The notes beneath the pieces are model-generated. The model did not search any database, was not told the origin of the DNA, and was given only the letters and a program-made list of their open reading frames with translations. Made by a program: the position numbers and the translations under genes. Positions 1-8,247 of a DNA stretch of 64,000 nt are shown in pieces. Origin of the DNA: Streptomyces venezuelae. Lineage in GTDB: Bacteria > Actinomycetota > Actinomycetes > Streptomycetales > Streptomycetaceae. Within the stretch, counting starts at the first letter, position 1. Each line of letters opens with the position of its first letter. Where the stretch lies: positions 6,803,501 through 6,867,500 of the forward strand of contig NZ_CP029190.1 of the NCBI RefSeq assembly GCF_008642295.1, given 5' to 3'.

Positions 1-83
1 TGACCGAGAGCCGCCGCCCGGCCGGCGCCGACAACTACTTCGTGGCCTGGGAGACCCTCACCCACGCCAAGAACCCGAACTAG
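1..83 (+). CDS. C-terminal end of an unknown protein (partial)
   Basis: An open frame enters from the left edge and ends at a TAG at 81-83, giving about 26 residues that finish in ...THAKNPN. Codon usage is GC-biased in the third position, as in a real gene. The fragment is too short to assign a family. Its stop lies 16 bases before the stop of the acyltransferase on the other strand, so the two genes converge. Confidence 0.55.
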   Translation, partial: TESRRPAGADNYFVAWETLTHAKNPN

Positions 84-99
84 CCGGCCTGGGCGGCGC

Positions 100-828
100 T
101 CAGGACGCGCCCGCCTCCTTGACCTGCGCGGGGGTGGGCGCGGTGCCGCCCAGGTGGGCCGGCAGCCACCAGGAGTCCTCGGTGCCCTTGGGCCGGGCCG
201 GGTAGGCGCGCTGGGCCGCTTCCAGCAGCTCCTGCACCCGCTCGCGCAGACGCCGGGTGATGGCACCGGCGTACTGGTCGGTCGGTGCCTCGATGGGCTC
301 GCCCACCCGCATCGTCACCGGGATGTGGCTGCGCTTGAGGTCCTTGGGGCGGCCCTTGGTCCACAGCCGCTGGGTGCCCCACAGCGCCACCGGAATCAGC
401 GGCACGCCCGCCTCCTGCGCCATCCGCGCCGCGCCCGACTTGAAGCTCTTCAGGGTGAAGGACTGCGAGATGGTCGCCTCCGGGAACACCCCGATGATCT
501 CGCCGTTGCGCAGGGCGGTCAGCGCCTGCTGGTAGGCGGCCTCGCCCTGGGTGCGGTCCACCGGGATGTGCTTCATCGCCCGCATCAGCGGACCGGAGAC
601 CTTGTGCCGGAACACCGACTCCTTCGCCATGAAGCGGACCAGCCGCTTCGACGGCCGCGCCGTCAGTCCCGCGAAGATGAAGTCGAGGTACCCGATGTGG
701 TTGGAGACCAGCACCGCCCCGCCCTTGCGCGGGATGTTCTCGGTGCCCTTCATGTCGATCCGGATGTCCAGCGCCTTGAAAAGGGTGTGCGCGGCGCCGA
801 TCACCGGCGGGTAGACGAGTTCAGCCAT
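100..828 (-). CDS. 1-acyl-sn-glycerol-3-phosphate acyltransferase family protein (PlsC-like)
   Basis: This 242-residue protein carries the acyltransferase signature NHIGYLD near residue 42, in which the His and Asp are spaced as in the catalytic HX4D motif. It also has FPEAT, corresponding to the FPEGT glycerolipid-binding motif. The family transfers an acyl chain to lysophosphatidic acid at the inner membrane face during phospholipid synthesis. The ATG at 828 (MAELVYPP) is chosen because family similarity begins there; the frame stays open upstream to 963 but that extension is Pro/Ala-rich and unlike the family. It stands alone, convergent with the gene at the left edge. A role in making another lipid cannot be excluded. 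Confidence 0.88.
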   Translation of the reverse strand: MAELVYPPVIGAAHTLFKALDIRIDMKGTENIPRKGGAVLVSNHIGYLDFIFAGLTARPSKRLVRFMAKESVFRHKVSGPLMRAMKHIPVDRTQGEAAYQQALTALRNGEIIGVFPEATISQSFTLKSFKSGAARMAQEAGVPLIPVALWGTQRLWTKGRPKDLKRSHIPVTMRVGEPIEAPTDQYAGAITRRLRERVQELLEAAQRAYPARPKGTEDSWWLPAHLGGTAPTPAQVKEAGAS

Positions 829-1105
829 CGTGGGGACATCCCGCTTTCTGCCTGGGGAGGTGGGAGGTGCTCCCGGCTGTAGGTGCTGCTGTGAGGGTGG
901 TGTGGCCGCGGCTGCCGTGACGGCCGCCGGATCACAAGTTACGCACACGTAGGTTACGTGCATGGGGATCGTGCCCCATACGCGCCCGCCTGGCCAGTCC
1001 CGGCGCCGGTACCAGGGGAGATTCTCGTCACGCCGGGAATGCGGCGCGTACCGGGGGCGCTCGGATCACCGTACGAGCAGGCCGGCGGCAAGGAGGGCGG
1101 CGCAG

Positions 1106-1432
1106 GTGGGAACAGAGCGGGACGGACGGCGGCTGGGGGCGGGGGACCTCGGTGCGGCCCCGGGGGAGCGGGCCACCCTGGTCCAGTTCTCCAGTGCCTT
1201 CTGCCGGCCCTGTGTGGCCACCCGGCGGATCCTCGCCGAGGTCGCGGCCATGGTCGAGGGCGTGGCCCACATCGAGATCGACGCCGAGGAGCGGCTCGCC
1301 CTGACCCGCAGCCTCGGGATCGAGCAGACCCCGACCGTGCTGGTGCTGGACGCGGCCGGCCGGATCGTCCGCCGGGCCGTGGGCATGCCCCGCAAGGCCG
1401 ATGTGATCGCCGCCCTCGGGGCTGCCGTGTGA
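1106..1432 (+). CDS. thioredoxin family protein
   Basis: A 108-residue thioredoxin-fold protein with the redox pair C33-R-P-C36 inside QFSSAFCRPC, and the conserved cis-proline segment QTPTVLVL further on. It should act as a thiol-disulfide oxidoreductase. The GTG at 1106 is chosen because a near-perfect AAGGAGGG ribosome site lies eight bases upstream; the frame is open further upstream but reads as Arg-rich noise. Related actinomycete proteins often have an N-terminal membrane anchor; none is visible here, so this copy is probably cytoplasmic. It is followed 134 bases later by a flavin reductase on the same strand. Confidence 0.88.
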   Translation: MGTERDGRRLGAGDLGAAPGERATLVQFSSAFCRPCVATRRILAEVAAMVEGVAHIEIDAEERLALTRSLGIEQTPTVLVLDAAGRIVRRAVGMPRKADVIAALGAAV

Positions 1433-1566
1433 ATTCCGATGCGCGACCGCCGGTGCACGCGCCCGCGCCGCTAGTGACACGCCTGACATCTGGCAACAGC
1501 CGCTTGACGACGCCTGTCGGTGATCGCCAGGCTGGCGGGACGCGGTACGAACAGAAGGACTTTCAG

Positions 1567-2091
1567 ATGACGGCGCCGTCCGTGCTCGCCACCACCCAGC
1601 TGGGCTCGCCCGAGCTGCTCCGCTCGGTCTTCCGGCAGCATGCCGCGGGCGTAGCGGTGATCACGGCTGCCGATGCGGCCAACCGGCCCGTCGGCTTCAC
1701 CGCCACCTCCCTGAACTCGGTCTCGGCCGATCCTCCGCTGCTGTCCTTCTCGGTCGGCACCGGCTCCTCCAGCTGGCCCGTGCTGGCCGGGTCCGAGTAC
1801 CTCGGTGTCCACATACTGGGTGAGCACCAGCGCGATCTGGCACAACTGTTCGCCCGTAGCGGAGCGGACCGGTTCGGTCCGGAGACCGCATGGCGGCCCG
1901 GGCCGCACGGAGTGCCTTTGCTGGACGGGGTGTTGGCCTGGCTGGCGTGCCGGGTGGTGGCCCGGGTTCCGGCGGGGGAGCACCGGGTGGTCATCGCGGA
2001 GGCGGTTGCGGGGGATCCTCTGGGGGAAGGCCGAGGTCAGGGGCGTCCCCTGCTGTATCACCAGGGGCGCTTCAACGCTTTGCGCGACTGA
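1567..2091 (+). CDS. flavin reductase family protein (DIM6/NTAB type)
   Basis: A 174-residue protein of the FMN-binding flavin reductase family, starting MTAPSV. The characteristic N-terminal run FRQHAAGVAVITA, followed by the GFTATSLNSVSADPPLLSFS segment (positions about 40-60), is the FMN-binding signature. Such enzymes reduce FMN or FAD with NAD(P)H, often supplying a two-component monooxygenase. No monooxygenase partner is nearby, so its client is unknown. The ATG at 1567 has an AGAAGGAC ribosome site at good spacing. It may be cotranscribed with the thioredoxin, which would be consistent with a general redox role (inference). Confidence 0.9.
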   Translation: MTAPSVLATTQLGSPELLRSVFRQHAAGVAVITAADAANRPVGFTATSLNSVSADPPLLSFSVGTGSSSWPVLAGSEYLGVHILGEHQRDLAQLFARSGADRFGPETAWRPGPHGVPLLDGVLAWLACRVVARVPAGEHRVVIAEAVAGDPLGEGRGQGRPLLYHQGRFNALRD

Positions 2092-2125
2092 ATCGTCCCG
2101 TTGCCCAGGTCACAGTCGACCGACC

Positions 2126-2154
2126 TTGCAACCTGGCGAAACGCACGCTGTACT
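2126..2154 (+). promoter_or_regulatory. candidate promoter of etfBA
   Basis: TTGCAA at 2126-2131 and TGTACT at 2149-2154 are separated by 17 bases, a plausible sigma-70/HrdB-type promoter. It would start a transcript with a leader of roughly 110 bases before the etfB GTG. The match is by eye only. Confidence 0.4.
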
Positions 2155-2271
2155 GACGAGTAACATTTCGGTCGGAGCGCGGACCGCCCCGACCGGGAGA
2201 CGGCCGACAAGGCGCCTATGCTGCCCACACAAGGCAGCAGCCAGAAAAGACGATGCAGTAGGAGAGCCGGC

Positions 2272-3057
2272 GTGAGCTTGAGGATCGTTGTCTGTGTGAA
2301 GTACGTGCCCGACGCCACCGGCGACCGGCACTTCGCCGATGACCTGACCGTGGAACGCGACGACGTCGACGGCCTGCTGTCGGAGCTCGACGAGTACGCC
2401 GTCGAGCAGGCGCTGCAGATCGCCGAAGAGGCCGACGACGCCGAGGTCACCGTGCTGACGGTCGGTCCGGAGGACGCCAAGGACGCCCTGCGCAAGGCGC
2501 TGTCCATGGGCGCCGACAAGGCCATCCACGTCGAGGACGACGACCTGCACGGCACCGACGTCATGGGCACCTCGCTGGTGCTGGCCAAGGCCGTCGAGAA
2601 GGCCGGCTACGACCTGGTCATCACCGGTATGGCCTCGACGGACGGCACCATGGGTGTCCTCCCGGCGATCCTGGCCGAGCGTCTGGGCGTCCCGCAGGTC
2701 ACGCTGCTCTCCGAGGTCAAGGTCGAGGACGGCACCGTGACCGGCCGCCGTGACGGCGACTCCGCGAGCGAGCAGCTCGAGGCGTCCCTGCCGGCCCTGG
2801 TCTCCGTGACGGACCAGTCGGGCGAGGCCCGCTACCCGTCCTTCAAGGGCATCATGGCCGCGAAGAAGAAGCCGGTCGAGTCCTGGGACCTCGAGGAGCT
2901 GGAGATCGAGGCGGACGAGGTCGGCCTCGAGGGCGCCTGGACCGCGGTGGACTCCGCGGCGCAGCGTCCGGCCCGCACCGCCGGCACGATCGTCAAGGAC
3001 GAGGGCGAGGGCGGCAAGCAGCTGGCCGAGTTCCTGGCCGGCCAGAAGTTCATCTAA
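2272..3057 (+). CDS. etfB: electron transfer flavoprotein subunit beta
   Basis: This 261-residue protein begins MSLRIVVCVKYVPDATGDR, the typical start of EtfB, and has the usual length. EtfB binds AMP and docks with EtfA to accept electrons from acyl-CoA and other flavoprotein dehydrogenases and pass them to ETF-quinone oxidoreductase. The GTG at 2272 is preceded by AGGAGAG at good spacing; upstream in-frame sequence is not conserved. EtfA follows 60 bases downstream on the same strand, forming the standard two-gene operon that ends in a strong terminator at 4107-4145. Confidence 0.96.
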   Translation: MSLRIVVCVKYVPDATGDRHFADDLTVERDDVDGLLSELDEYAVEQALQIAEEADDAEVTVLTVGPEDAKDALRKALSMGADKAIHVEDDDLHGTDVMGTSLVLAKAVEKAGYDLVITGMASTDGTMGVLPAILAERLGVPQVTLLSEVKVEDGTVTGRRDGDSASEQLEASLPALVSVTDQSGEARYPSFKGIMAAKKKPVESWDLEELEIEADEVGLEGAWTAVDSAAQRPARTAGTIVKDEGEGGKQLAEFLAGQKFI

Positions 3058-3117
3058 GAGCTTCGGCCATCACCACCACCGCCCCCTCATACTTCGCAAT
3101 CGCAGGAGAGCAGTCCC

Positions 3118-4080
3118 ATGGCTGAAGTTCTCGTCTACGTCGACCACGTGGACGGCGCCGTCCGCAAGCCCACCCTCGAGCTCCTGACGCTCGCCCGCCG
3201 CATCGGCGAGCCCGTCGCCGTCGCCCTGGGCGCCGGCGCCGAGGCCACCGCGGCGACCCTCGCCGAGCACGGCGCGGTCAAGGTCCTGACCGCCGACGCG
3301 CCCGAGTTCGCCGAGTACCTCGTCGTCCCGAAGGTGGACGCGCTCCAGGCCGCGTACGAGGCTGTTTCCCCGGCCGCCGTACTCGTCCCGTCCTCCGCCG
3401 AGGGCAAGGAGATCGCCGCCCGTCTGGCCGTCCGCATCGGCTCCGGCATCATCACCGACGCCATCGACCTGGAGGCGGGTGACGAGGGCCCGGTCGCGAC
3501 CCAGTCCGCCTTCGCCGCGTCGTTCACCACCAAGTCCCGTGTCTCCAAGGGCACCCCGGTCATCACCGTCAAGCCGAACTCGGCTCCGGTGGAGGCCGCC
3601 CCGGCCGCCGGTGCCGTCGAGGCGCTCGCCGTCTCCTTCGGCGCCCTGGCCACCGGCACCAAGATCGTCTCCCGCACCCCGCGCGAGTCGACCGGCCGCC
3701 CCGAGCTGACCGAGGCCGCGATCGTGGTCTCCGGCGGCCGTGGCGTCAACGGTGCCGAGAACTTCCACATCATCGAGGACCTCGCGGACTCCCTCGGTGC
3801 CGCCGTCGGCGCTTCCCGCGCCGCCGTCGACGCCGGCTGGTACCCGCACTCCAACCAGGTCGGCCAGACCGGCAAGTCGGTCTCCCCGCAGCTGTACATC
3901 GCCTCCGGCATCTCCGGCGCGATCCAGCACCGGGCCGGCATGCAGACCTCGAAGACCATCGTGGCCATCAACAAGGACGCCGAGGCCCCGATCTTCGACC
4001 TGGTCGACTACGGCGTGGTCGGCGACCTCTTCGCGGTCGTCCCGCAGCTGACCGAAGAGATCAAGGCGCGCAAGGGCTAA
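3118..4080 (+). CDS. etfA: electron transfer flavoprotein subunit alpha
   Basis: A 320-residue EtfA. The N-terminal half is the alpha/beta domain I. The C-terminal half carries the FAD-binding signature, here with SGGRG near residue 203, GASRAAVDAGW near 233, GQTGKSVSPQLYIA near 250 and GISGAIQHRAGM near 264. Those are diagnostic for the FAD site that makes ETF a redox carrier in fatty-acid and amino-acid oxidation. The ATG at 3118 follows a CAGGAGAG ribosome site. It is the second gene of the etfBA operon. Confidence 0.97.
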   Translation: MAEVLVYVDHVDGAVRKPTLELLTLARRIGEPVAVALGAGAEATAATLAEHGAVKVLTADAPEFAEYLVVPKVDALQAAYEAVSPAAVLVPSSAEGKEIAARLAVRIGSGIITDAIDLEAGDEGPVATQSAFAASFTTKSRVSKGTPVITVKPNSAPVEAAPAAGAVEALAVSFGALATGTKIVSRTPRESTGRPELTEAAIVVSGGRGVNGAENFHIIEDLADSLGAAVGASRAAVDAGWYPHSNQVGQTGKSVSPQLYIASGISGAIQHRAGMQTSKTIVAINKDAEAPIFDLVDYGVVGDLFAVVPQLTEEIKARKG

Positions 4081-4106
4081 TCGCCTGACCTGCGCAGACA
4101 GTCGGT

Positions 4107-4145
4107 CCCGGGGCCGCGTGGTGATGCTCACCACGCGGCCCCGGG
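4107..4145 (+). terminator. strong hairpin terminator after etfA
   Basis: A perfect 18-base inverted repeat (4107-4124 paired with 4128-4145) with a three-base loop TGC lies 27 bases after the etfA stop. It is followed by a weakly T-containing stretch. The length and perfection of the stem make it a convincing terminator of the etfBA transcript. Confidence 0.85.
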
Positions 4146-4240
4146 CCGTTTGCTGCAAGCATTGACTGAGCGGAATGCCCTGACTAAATTCTGCTATGCG
4201 GATCAATGCTTCCGTGAAGCGGAAAAGAGGAGAGTGCAGG

Positions 4241-5539
4241 ATGGGTCAGCAGGAGAAGGTGGCGACGAGCCTCGCAGGAGCGGTCAGCGAGGGCATCAGC
4301 GCTTCCCTCGCCCCGGTGGACGCGGAACTCGCGCGCCGGTACCCGGGCGACCCCGGCACCCGCCAGCCGATCCACACGGTCTACGTTCCCGGTGACGTCT
4401 TCGCCGCGGACACCATCCGCAGCTGGGGCGACCAGGCCCTGGCCGCCCTGGACGAGCACGCCCCCGACGCCGGCACCTTCGGCAAGGTGCTCGGCATCGA
4501 CGACGCGCGCGCCGCGACCGTCTACGAGCGGGTCCGCGCCAAGCTCGCCAGCGAGCCCATCGAAGACCTCCGCATCGACTTCGAGGACGGCTTCGGCGTC
4601 CGCTCCGACGAGGAGGAGGACCAGGCCGCGGCCCGCGCCGCCCGCCTCGTCTCGGAGGCCTACTCCAACGGCACCAACGCGCCGTACATGGGCATCCGCA
4701 TGAAGTGCATGGAGTCCAACGTCCGCGACCGCGGCCTGCGCACCACCGACGTCTTCCTCTCCGGCCTGCTCGCCCACGGCGGCCTCCCGGAGAACCTGGT
4801 GCTGACCCTCCCCAAGGTGACGTACGCCGAGCAGGTCTCCGCCTTCGTCAAGCTGCTGGAGGCCTTCGAGACCACCCGCGGCCTGCGCCCGGGCCGGATC
4901 GGCTTCGAGATCCAGATCGAGACCAGCCAGTCCATCCTCGCCTCCGACGGCACCGCGACGGTGGCCCGGATGATCGACGCCGCCAAGGGCCGCGCCACCG
5001 GCCTGCACTACGGCACCTTCGACTACAGCGCCTGCGTCGGCGTCTCCGCCGCCTACCAGTCCAGCGACCACCCGGCCGCCGACCACGCCAAGGCGATCAT
5101 GCAGGTGGCCGCCGCGGGCACCGGCGTACGGGTCTCCGACGGCTCGACCAACGTCCTGCCGATCGGCACCACCGAGCACGTCCACGAGGCCTGGAAGCTG
5201 CACTACGGCCTGACCCGCCGCGCCCTGGCCCGCGCCTACTACCAGGGCTGGGACATGCACCCGGGCCACCTGCCGACCCGCTACGCGGCCGTCTTCACCT
5301 TCTACCGCGAGGGCCTCGAGGCCGCCGCCGCGCGCCTGAAGGCGTACGTGGCCAAGATCGAGGGCGATGTCATGGACGAGCCCGCCACCGCCAAGGCACT
5401 GGCCGGTTACCTGGTCCGCGGCCTGGACTGCGGGGCGGTCGGCTCCGACGAGGTCACCGCCCTGACCGGGCTGAGCCGCGCCGAGCTCGACGCGTTCGCG
5501 ATCCCGCGCCGTTCGGCCACCCTGACGGCGACCGCCTGA
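4241..5539 (+). CDS. HpcH/HpaI-type aldolase/citrate lyase family protein (DUF6986-like)
   Basis: A 432-residue protein of the PEP/pyruvate-type TIM-barrel aldolase family. Visible family features include DLRIDFEDGFG near residue 110, an acidic metal or substrate site, and GFEIQIETSQS near residue 225, matching the metal-binding Glu region. These enzymes cleave or form C-C bonds of 2-oxo acids using a divalent metal; the substrate here is unknown. The ATG at 4241 is preceded by AGAGGAGA; an in-frame ATG at 4196 lacks a ribosome site. It lies alone between the etfA terminator and the convergent WD40 gene, with which it shares a hairpin. Confidence 0.85.
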   Translation: MGQQEKVATSLAGAVSEGISASLAPVDAELARRYPGDPGTRQPIHTVYVPGDVFAADTIRSWGDQALAALDEHAPDAGTFGKVLGIDDARAATVYERVRAKLASEPIEDLRIDFEDGFGVRSDEEEDQAAARAARLVSEAYSNGTNAPYMGIRMKCMESNVRDRGLRTTDVFLSGLLAHGGLPENLVLTLPKVTYAEQVSAFVKLLEAFETTRGLRPGRIGFEIQIETSQSILASDGTATVARMIDAAKGRATGLHYGTFDYSACVGVSAAYQSSDHPAADHAKAIMQVAAAGTGVRVSDGSTNVLPIGTTEHVHEAWKLHYGLTRRALARAYYQGWDMHPGHLPTRYAAVFTFYREGLEAAAARLKAYVAKIEGDVMDEPATAKALAGYLVRGLDCGAVGSDEVTALTGLSRAELDAFAIPRRSATLTATA

Positions 5540-5560
5540 GTGTGACCGCCGGAGTGACCG

Positions 5561-5589
5561 GCCCGGCCCCGTTCTCAGCGGGGCCGGGC
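5561..5589. terminator. shared bidirectional terminator, aldolase / WD40 gene
   Basis: An 11-base perfect inverted repeat (5561-5571 with 5579-5589) has a seven-base loop. It follows the aldolase stop by 21 bases. On the minus strand it spans the very end of the WD40 gene, whose stop codon (5575-5577) lies in the loop. It can end transcription from both convergent genes. Confidence 0.7.
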
Positions 5590-7875
5590 CGTCGCCGTCT
5601 GCGGATCCGGCAGCACCCAGCGCCGCAGGGTGCCGTCGTCCCCTGACGCGGCGAGCAGGCTCCCGTCGGGGGAGAAGGCGACGCCCCACACCGCGGAGGT
5701 GTGCCCGGTCAACGGCAGGGCGACGGCGGGCCCGCCGGTCCGGACGTCCCACAGTTGGGCGGTGCCGTCGGCGCCCGCACTGGCCAGCAGCCTGCCGTCG
5801 GGGGAGAAGGTCAGTCCGTACACCGGGCCGCGGTGCCCGACGAGCTGCCGGCCGAGCGTCGGCCGGGAGGTGAGGTCCCACAGCCGGATCTCCCCGCCGA
5901 GGTCGCCGCTGGCCAGCAGGCCGCCGTCGGGGGAGAAGACGATCGTGCGTACCTCCGAGTCGTGGGCGCTCAGAGCGGACTCGACGGGTGCCGGCAGGGC
6001 CAGCTCCCACAGGGCCACGGACCGGTCCGTGCCGACCGCCAGCCGTCCGTCGGCGGACATGGCAACGGGGGACGCGCCCCACACCCGCTGGGGGGCGACG
6101 TCCGCCAGCTCCTGGGCGGCGTTGGTCCGGACGGTCGTCCACGCGCCGTCCCGGCCGGCCACGGCCACCAGGACGCCATCGGCCCGGAATGCGACGTTCG
6201 ACATCAGCGACACGGGATGGACCATCGGGTCCCGCCGGGCCGTGCCCGCGGTCCACAGCCGCGCCGGGCCGCCCTCCTCGGGGAACTCCAGTCCCCAGGG
6301 GTCGAATCCCGGCACCGCCAGCACCTCCGGCAGCGGCTCGCAGGTCTCCGCGTCCAGGGTCAGCACGGTCCGGTCCGCGGTGTGGACGAGGAGTCGGCCG
6401 CCGTCCGGGGAGAAGACCAGCCGGCGCAGCGGAGCCCCGGTCCGGCTGCTCACGGCCGGCAGGGCCACGGCGTGCCCGTCGCGCAGGGCCGCCGACAGGG
6501 CGGCCGAGGCCAGGGACGCCGGGCGCTCGACGACCGGGCCGCGCCGGTGCAGCAGGACGGTCCTGTCGTCGCCGGCGGTGGCGAGCAGCCGGCCGTCAGG
6601 GGAGAAGGCGACGGCATTGACGGCAAGGGTGTGTCCGGTCAGCGGTGGGCCCGCCGGGAGTCCGGTGGACGTGTCCCACAGCCGCACCGTCCGGTCTCCA
6701 CTGGCGGTGGCGAGCAGCCGGCCGTCCGGGGAGAAGGCCACTGCGTTCACCGCGCCGTCGTGCCCGGCCAGCGGCGGCCCGAGGGGCCGGCCGGTCGCGA
6801 CGTGCCACAGCCGGGCGGTGGTGTCATGGCTCCCGGTGGCCAGCAGGCGGCCGTCGGGAGAGTAGGCGAGGGCCTCCACATTGTCCGAGTGACCGGCCAG
6901 GGCCGCGCCGACCGGACCGCCGGAAGCGATGTCCCACTGCTGGACGTCCTCGAACCCGGCGGCGACCACCAGCAGCCGGCCGTCCGGGGAGAAGGCCAGT
7001 GCGTCGGCCCGTCCGCTGTACCGGGCGCCGGCCGGGCCCCGCCGGACATCGGTGCAGAGGTCCACCACCGAGAGGTCCGGGTACTCCATGGCTGCACCGA
7101 GCAGACGGCCGTTCTCGGTGAAGGCCAGGCCGCCGGCCAGGCGGCGGTCCTGCCCGCGAAGCGGAGCGGGCATGAGCGTGCCGGTGTCCCACAGGTGCGG
7201 GCGGCCGTCGTCGGAGAGGGAAGCCAGCCGGTCCCCGTCCGGGGAGAATCCCACGTGGAGCACCGCGGTGGTCTCGTTGCCGCTCGTCAGTACGCCCTCG
7301 GCCCGGCCGGCGGCCGTGTTCCACAGCCGTACCGACCCGTCGTTCCCCGCGGACGCCAGCGTGCGGCCGTCGGGGGAGAACGCGAGCCGCCACACCAGAC
7401 GGGTGTGGCCCACGAGCCGGTGGGCGATCGCGAACTCGGCCTCGCCGGCCGCGGTCGCCGGCGGGGACGGAACCGGAGGCGTGGCAGCGGGCGGGGCAGT
7501 GGGCGTGACAGCCGTTGGGGCAGTGGGCGGGGCCTCCCGCCGGGTGGTTTCGGCTTCGAGGGCGGCCAGCGCCCGCCACCGGCGGCGCCAGGGCTCCAAC
7601 TCGGCCGAATTGTGCGGCGGAATGGGGCGCTCCTGCCCGAACTCGTCGTAGGAGTGCAGGATCCGGACGAGCCCCATGAGCCGGTCCAGCCCCGGCAGCC
7701 GCTCTCCGCGGAACGCGTCGCTCTGGGTGGACACCGGAAGCCGGATGCCCGTGGCGGACTTGGCCGCGCGCGCGGCCAGATCGCGGTACGACCGATTGCC
7801 GCGGTCCAGGCGCAGTTTGCGCAAGTCCGCCGCGAACGCCGCGAGTTCTTCGGTGAATGCAGGCACGGTGTTCAT
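5575..7875 (-). CDS. WD40 repeat protein with N-terminal HTH-like domain
   Basis: A 766-residue protein. Residues 1-75 (FAADLRKLRLDRG...YRDLAARA) resemble the HTH-like leader found on Streptomyces signalling proteins. A Pro/Ala-rich linker follows at about 110-150. The rest is a run of repeats ending in motifs such as FSPDGRLLATASGD..VRLWD. About 14 repeats can be counted by eye, of which repeats 8-11 are degenerate; that number would fit two seven-bladed propellers. No kinase, NTPase or membrane segment is seen, so it is probably a cytoplasmic scaffold (inference). The ATG at 7875 (MNTVPAF) is the first methionine before the conserved leader; the frame continues open far upstream but that part is the antisense of other genes. 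Confidence 0.88.
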   Translation of the reverse strand: MNTVPAFTEELAAFAADLRKLRLDRGNRSYRDLAARAAKSATGIRLPVSTQSDAFRGERLPGLDRLMGLVRILHSYDEFGQERPIPPHNSAELEPWRRRWRALAALEAETTRREAPPTAPTAVTPTAPPAATPPVPSPPATAAGEAEFAIAHRLVGHTRLVWRLAFSPDGRTLASAGNDGSVRLWNTAAGRAEGVLTSGNETTAVLHVGFSPDGDRLASLSDDGRPHLWDTGTLMPAPLRGQDRRLAGGLAFTENGRLLGAAMEYPDLSVVDLCTDVRRGPAGARYSGRADALAFSPDGRLLVVAAGFEDVQQWDIASGGPVGAALAGHSDNVEALAYSPDGRLLATGSHDTTARLWHVATGRPLGPPLAGHDGAVNAVAFSPDGRLLATASGDRTVRLWDTSTGLPAGPPLTGHTLAVNAVAFSPDGRLLATAGDDRTVLLHRRGPVVERPASLASAALSAALRDGHAVALPAVSSRTGAPLRRLVFSPDGGRLLVHTADRTVLTLDAETCEPLPEVLAVPGFDPWGLEFPEEGGPARLWTAGTARRDPMVHPVSLMSNVAFRADGVLVAVAGRDGAWTTVRTNAAQELADVAPQRVWGASPVAMSADGRLAVGTDRSVALWELALPAPVESALSAHDSEVRTIVFSPDGGLLASGDLGGEIRLWDLTSRPTLGRQLVGHRGPVYGLTFSPDGRLLASAGADGTAQLWDVRTGGPAVALPLTGHTSAVWGVAFSPDGSLLAASGDDGTLRRWVLPDPQTATARPR

Positions 7876-7950
7876 CACCGCACAGGTTAGGGGCGGTGAC
7901 GGCGCGCCGCCGGACGATTCCGAACAGGGCGGAACGAGACCGGTGCCCGG

Positions 7951-7990
7951 CGGATTCCGGCGGATTCCGGCGGAGTCCGGTGGTGTCCGG
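7951..7990. repeat. 10-bp direct repeats between divergent genes
   Basis: Four head-to-tail 10-base units close to CGGATTCCGG occupy 7951-7990: the first two are identical, the third has one change and the fourth is degenerate. They lie in the 177-base gap between the divergent WD40 gene and the small membrane protein. The unit length is near one helical turn. Confidence 0.7.
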
Positions 7991-8052
7991 GGATGATCCG
8001 GATTCGTCCGGCGGATGCCCCGTACCACCCCGGCCGGCGTTGTCATCAGGGC

Positions 8053-8247
8053 ATGACCACAGCTCCGGGCGGGGAACCGCCCTTCCTGACCCTGCACACC
8101 GCCGTCGTCCTGTTCGGCTCGCTCTTCATCGGCCTGGTGGCCGGCGGCCTGACCTTCCTCGGCGGCAGCGGTGCCGCGCTGTCGGTACTCGGCGGGCTGA
8201 CCGCCGCCGGCGTCAGCGTGCCCGTACTGCGCGGGCTGATCCGTTAG
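8053..8247 (+). CDS. small two-helix membrane protein, unknown function
   Basis: A 64-residue protein (MTTAPGGE...) with a polar N-terminus and two hydrophobic stretches (about residues 14-36 and 38-56) separated by a Gly-rich turn GGSGA. It would form a small helical hairpin in the membrane. No family is recognised. The frame has good GC-type codon bias. The ribosome site is weak (CAGGGC). Its stop codon shares bases with the stop codon of the convergent LacI-family gene. Confidence 0.6.
   Translation: MTTAPGGEPPFLTLHTAVVLFGSLFIGLVAGGLTFLGGSGAALSVLGGLTAAGVSVPVLRGLIR

Noticed and set aside
3070..4206. A long minus-strand frame opposite etfA.
   Set aside because: It is antisense to a gene with intact FAD motifs and has Asp/Gly/Arg-rich composition typical of antisense GC-rich frames.
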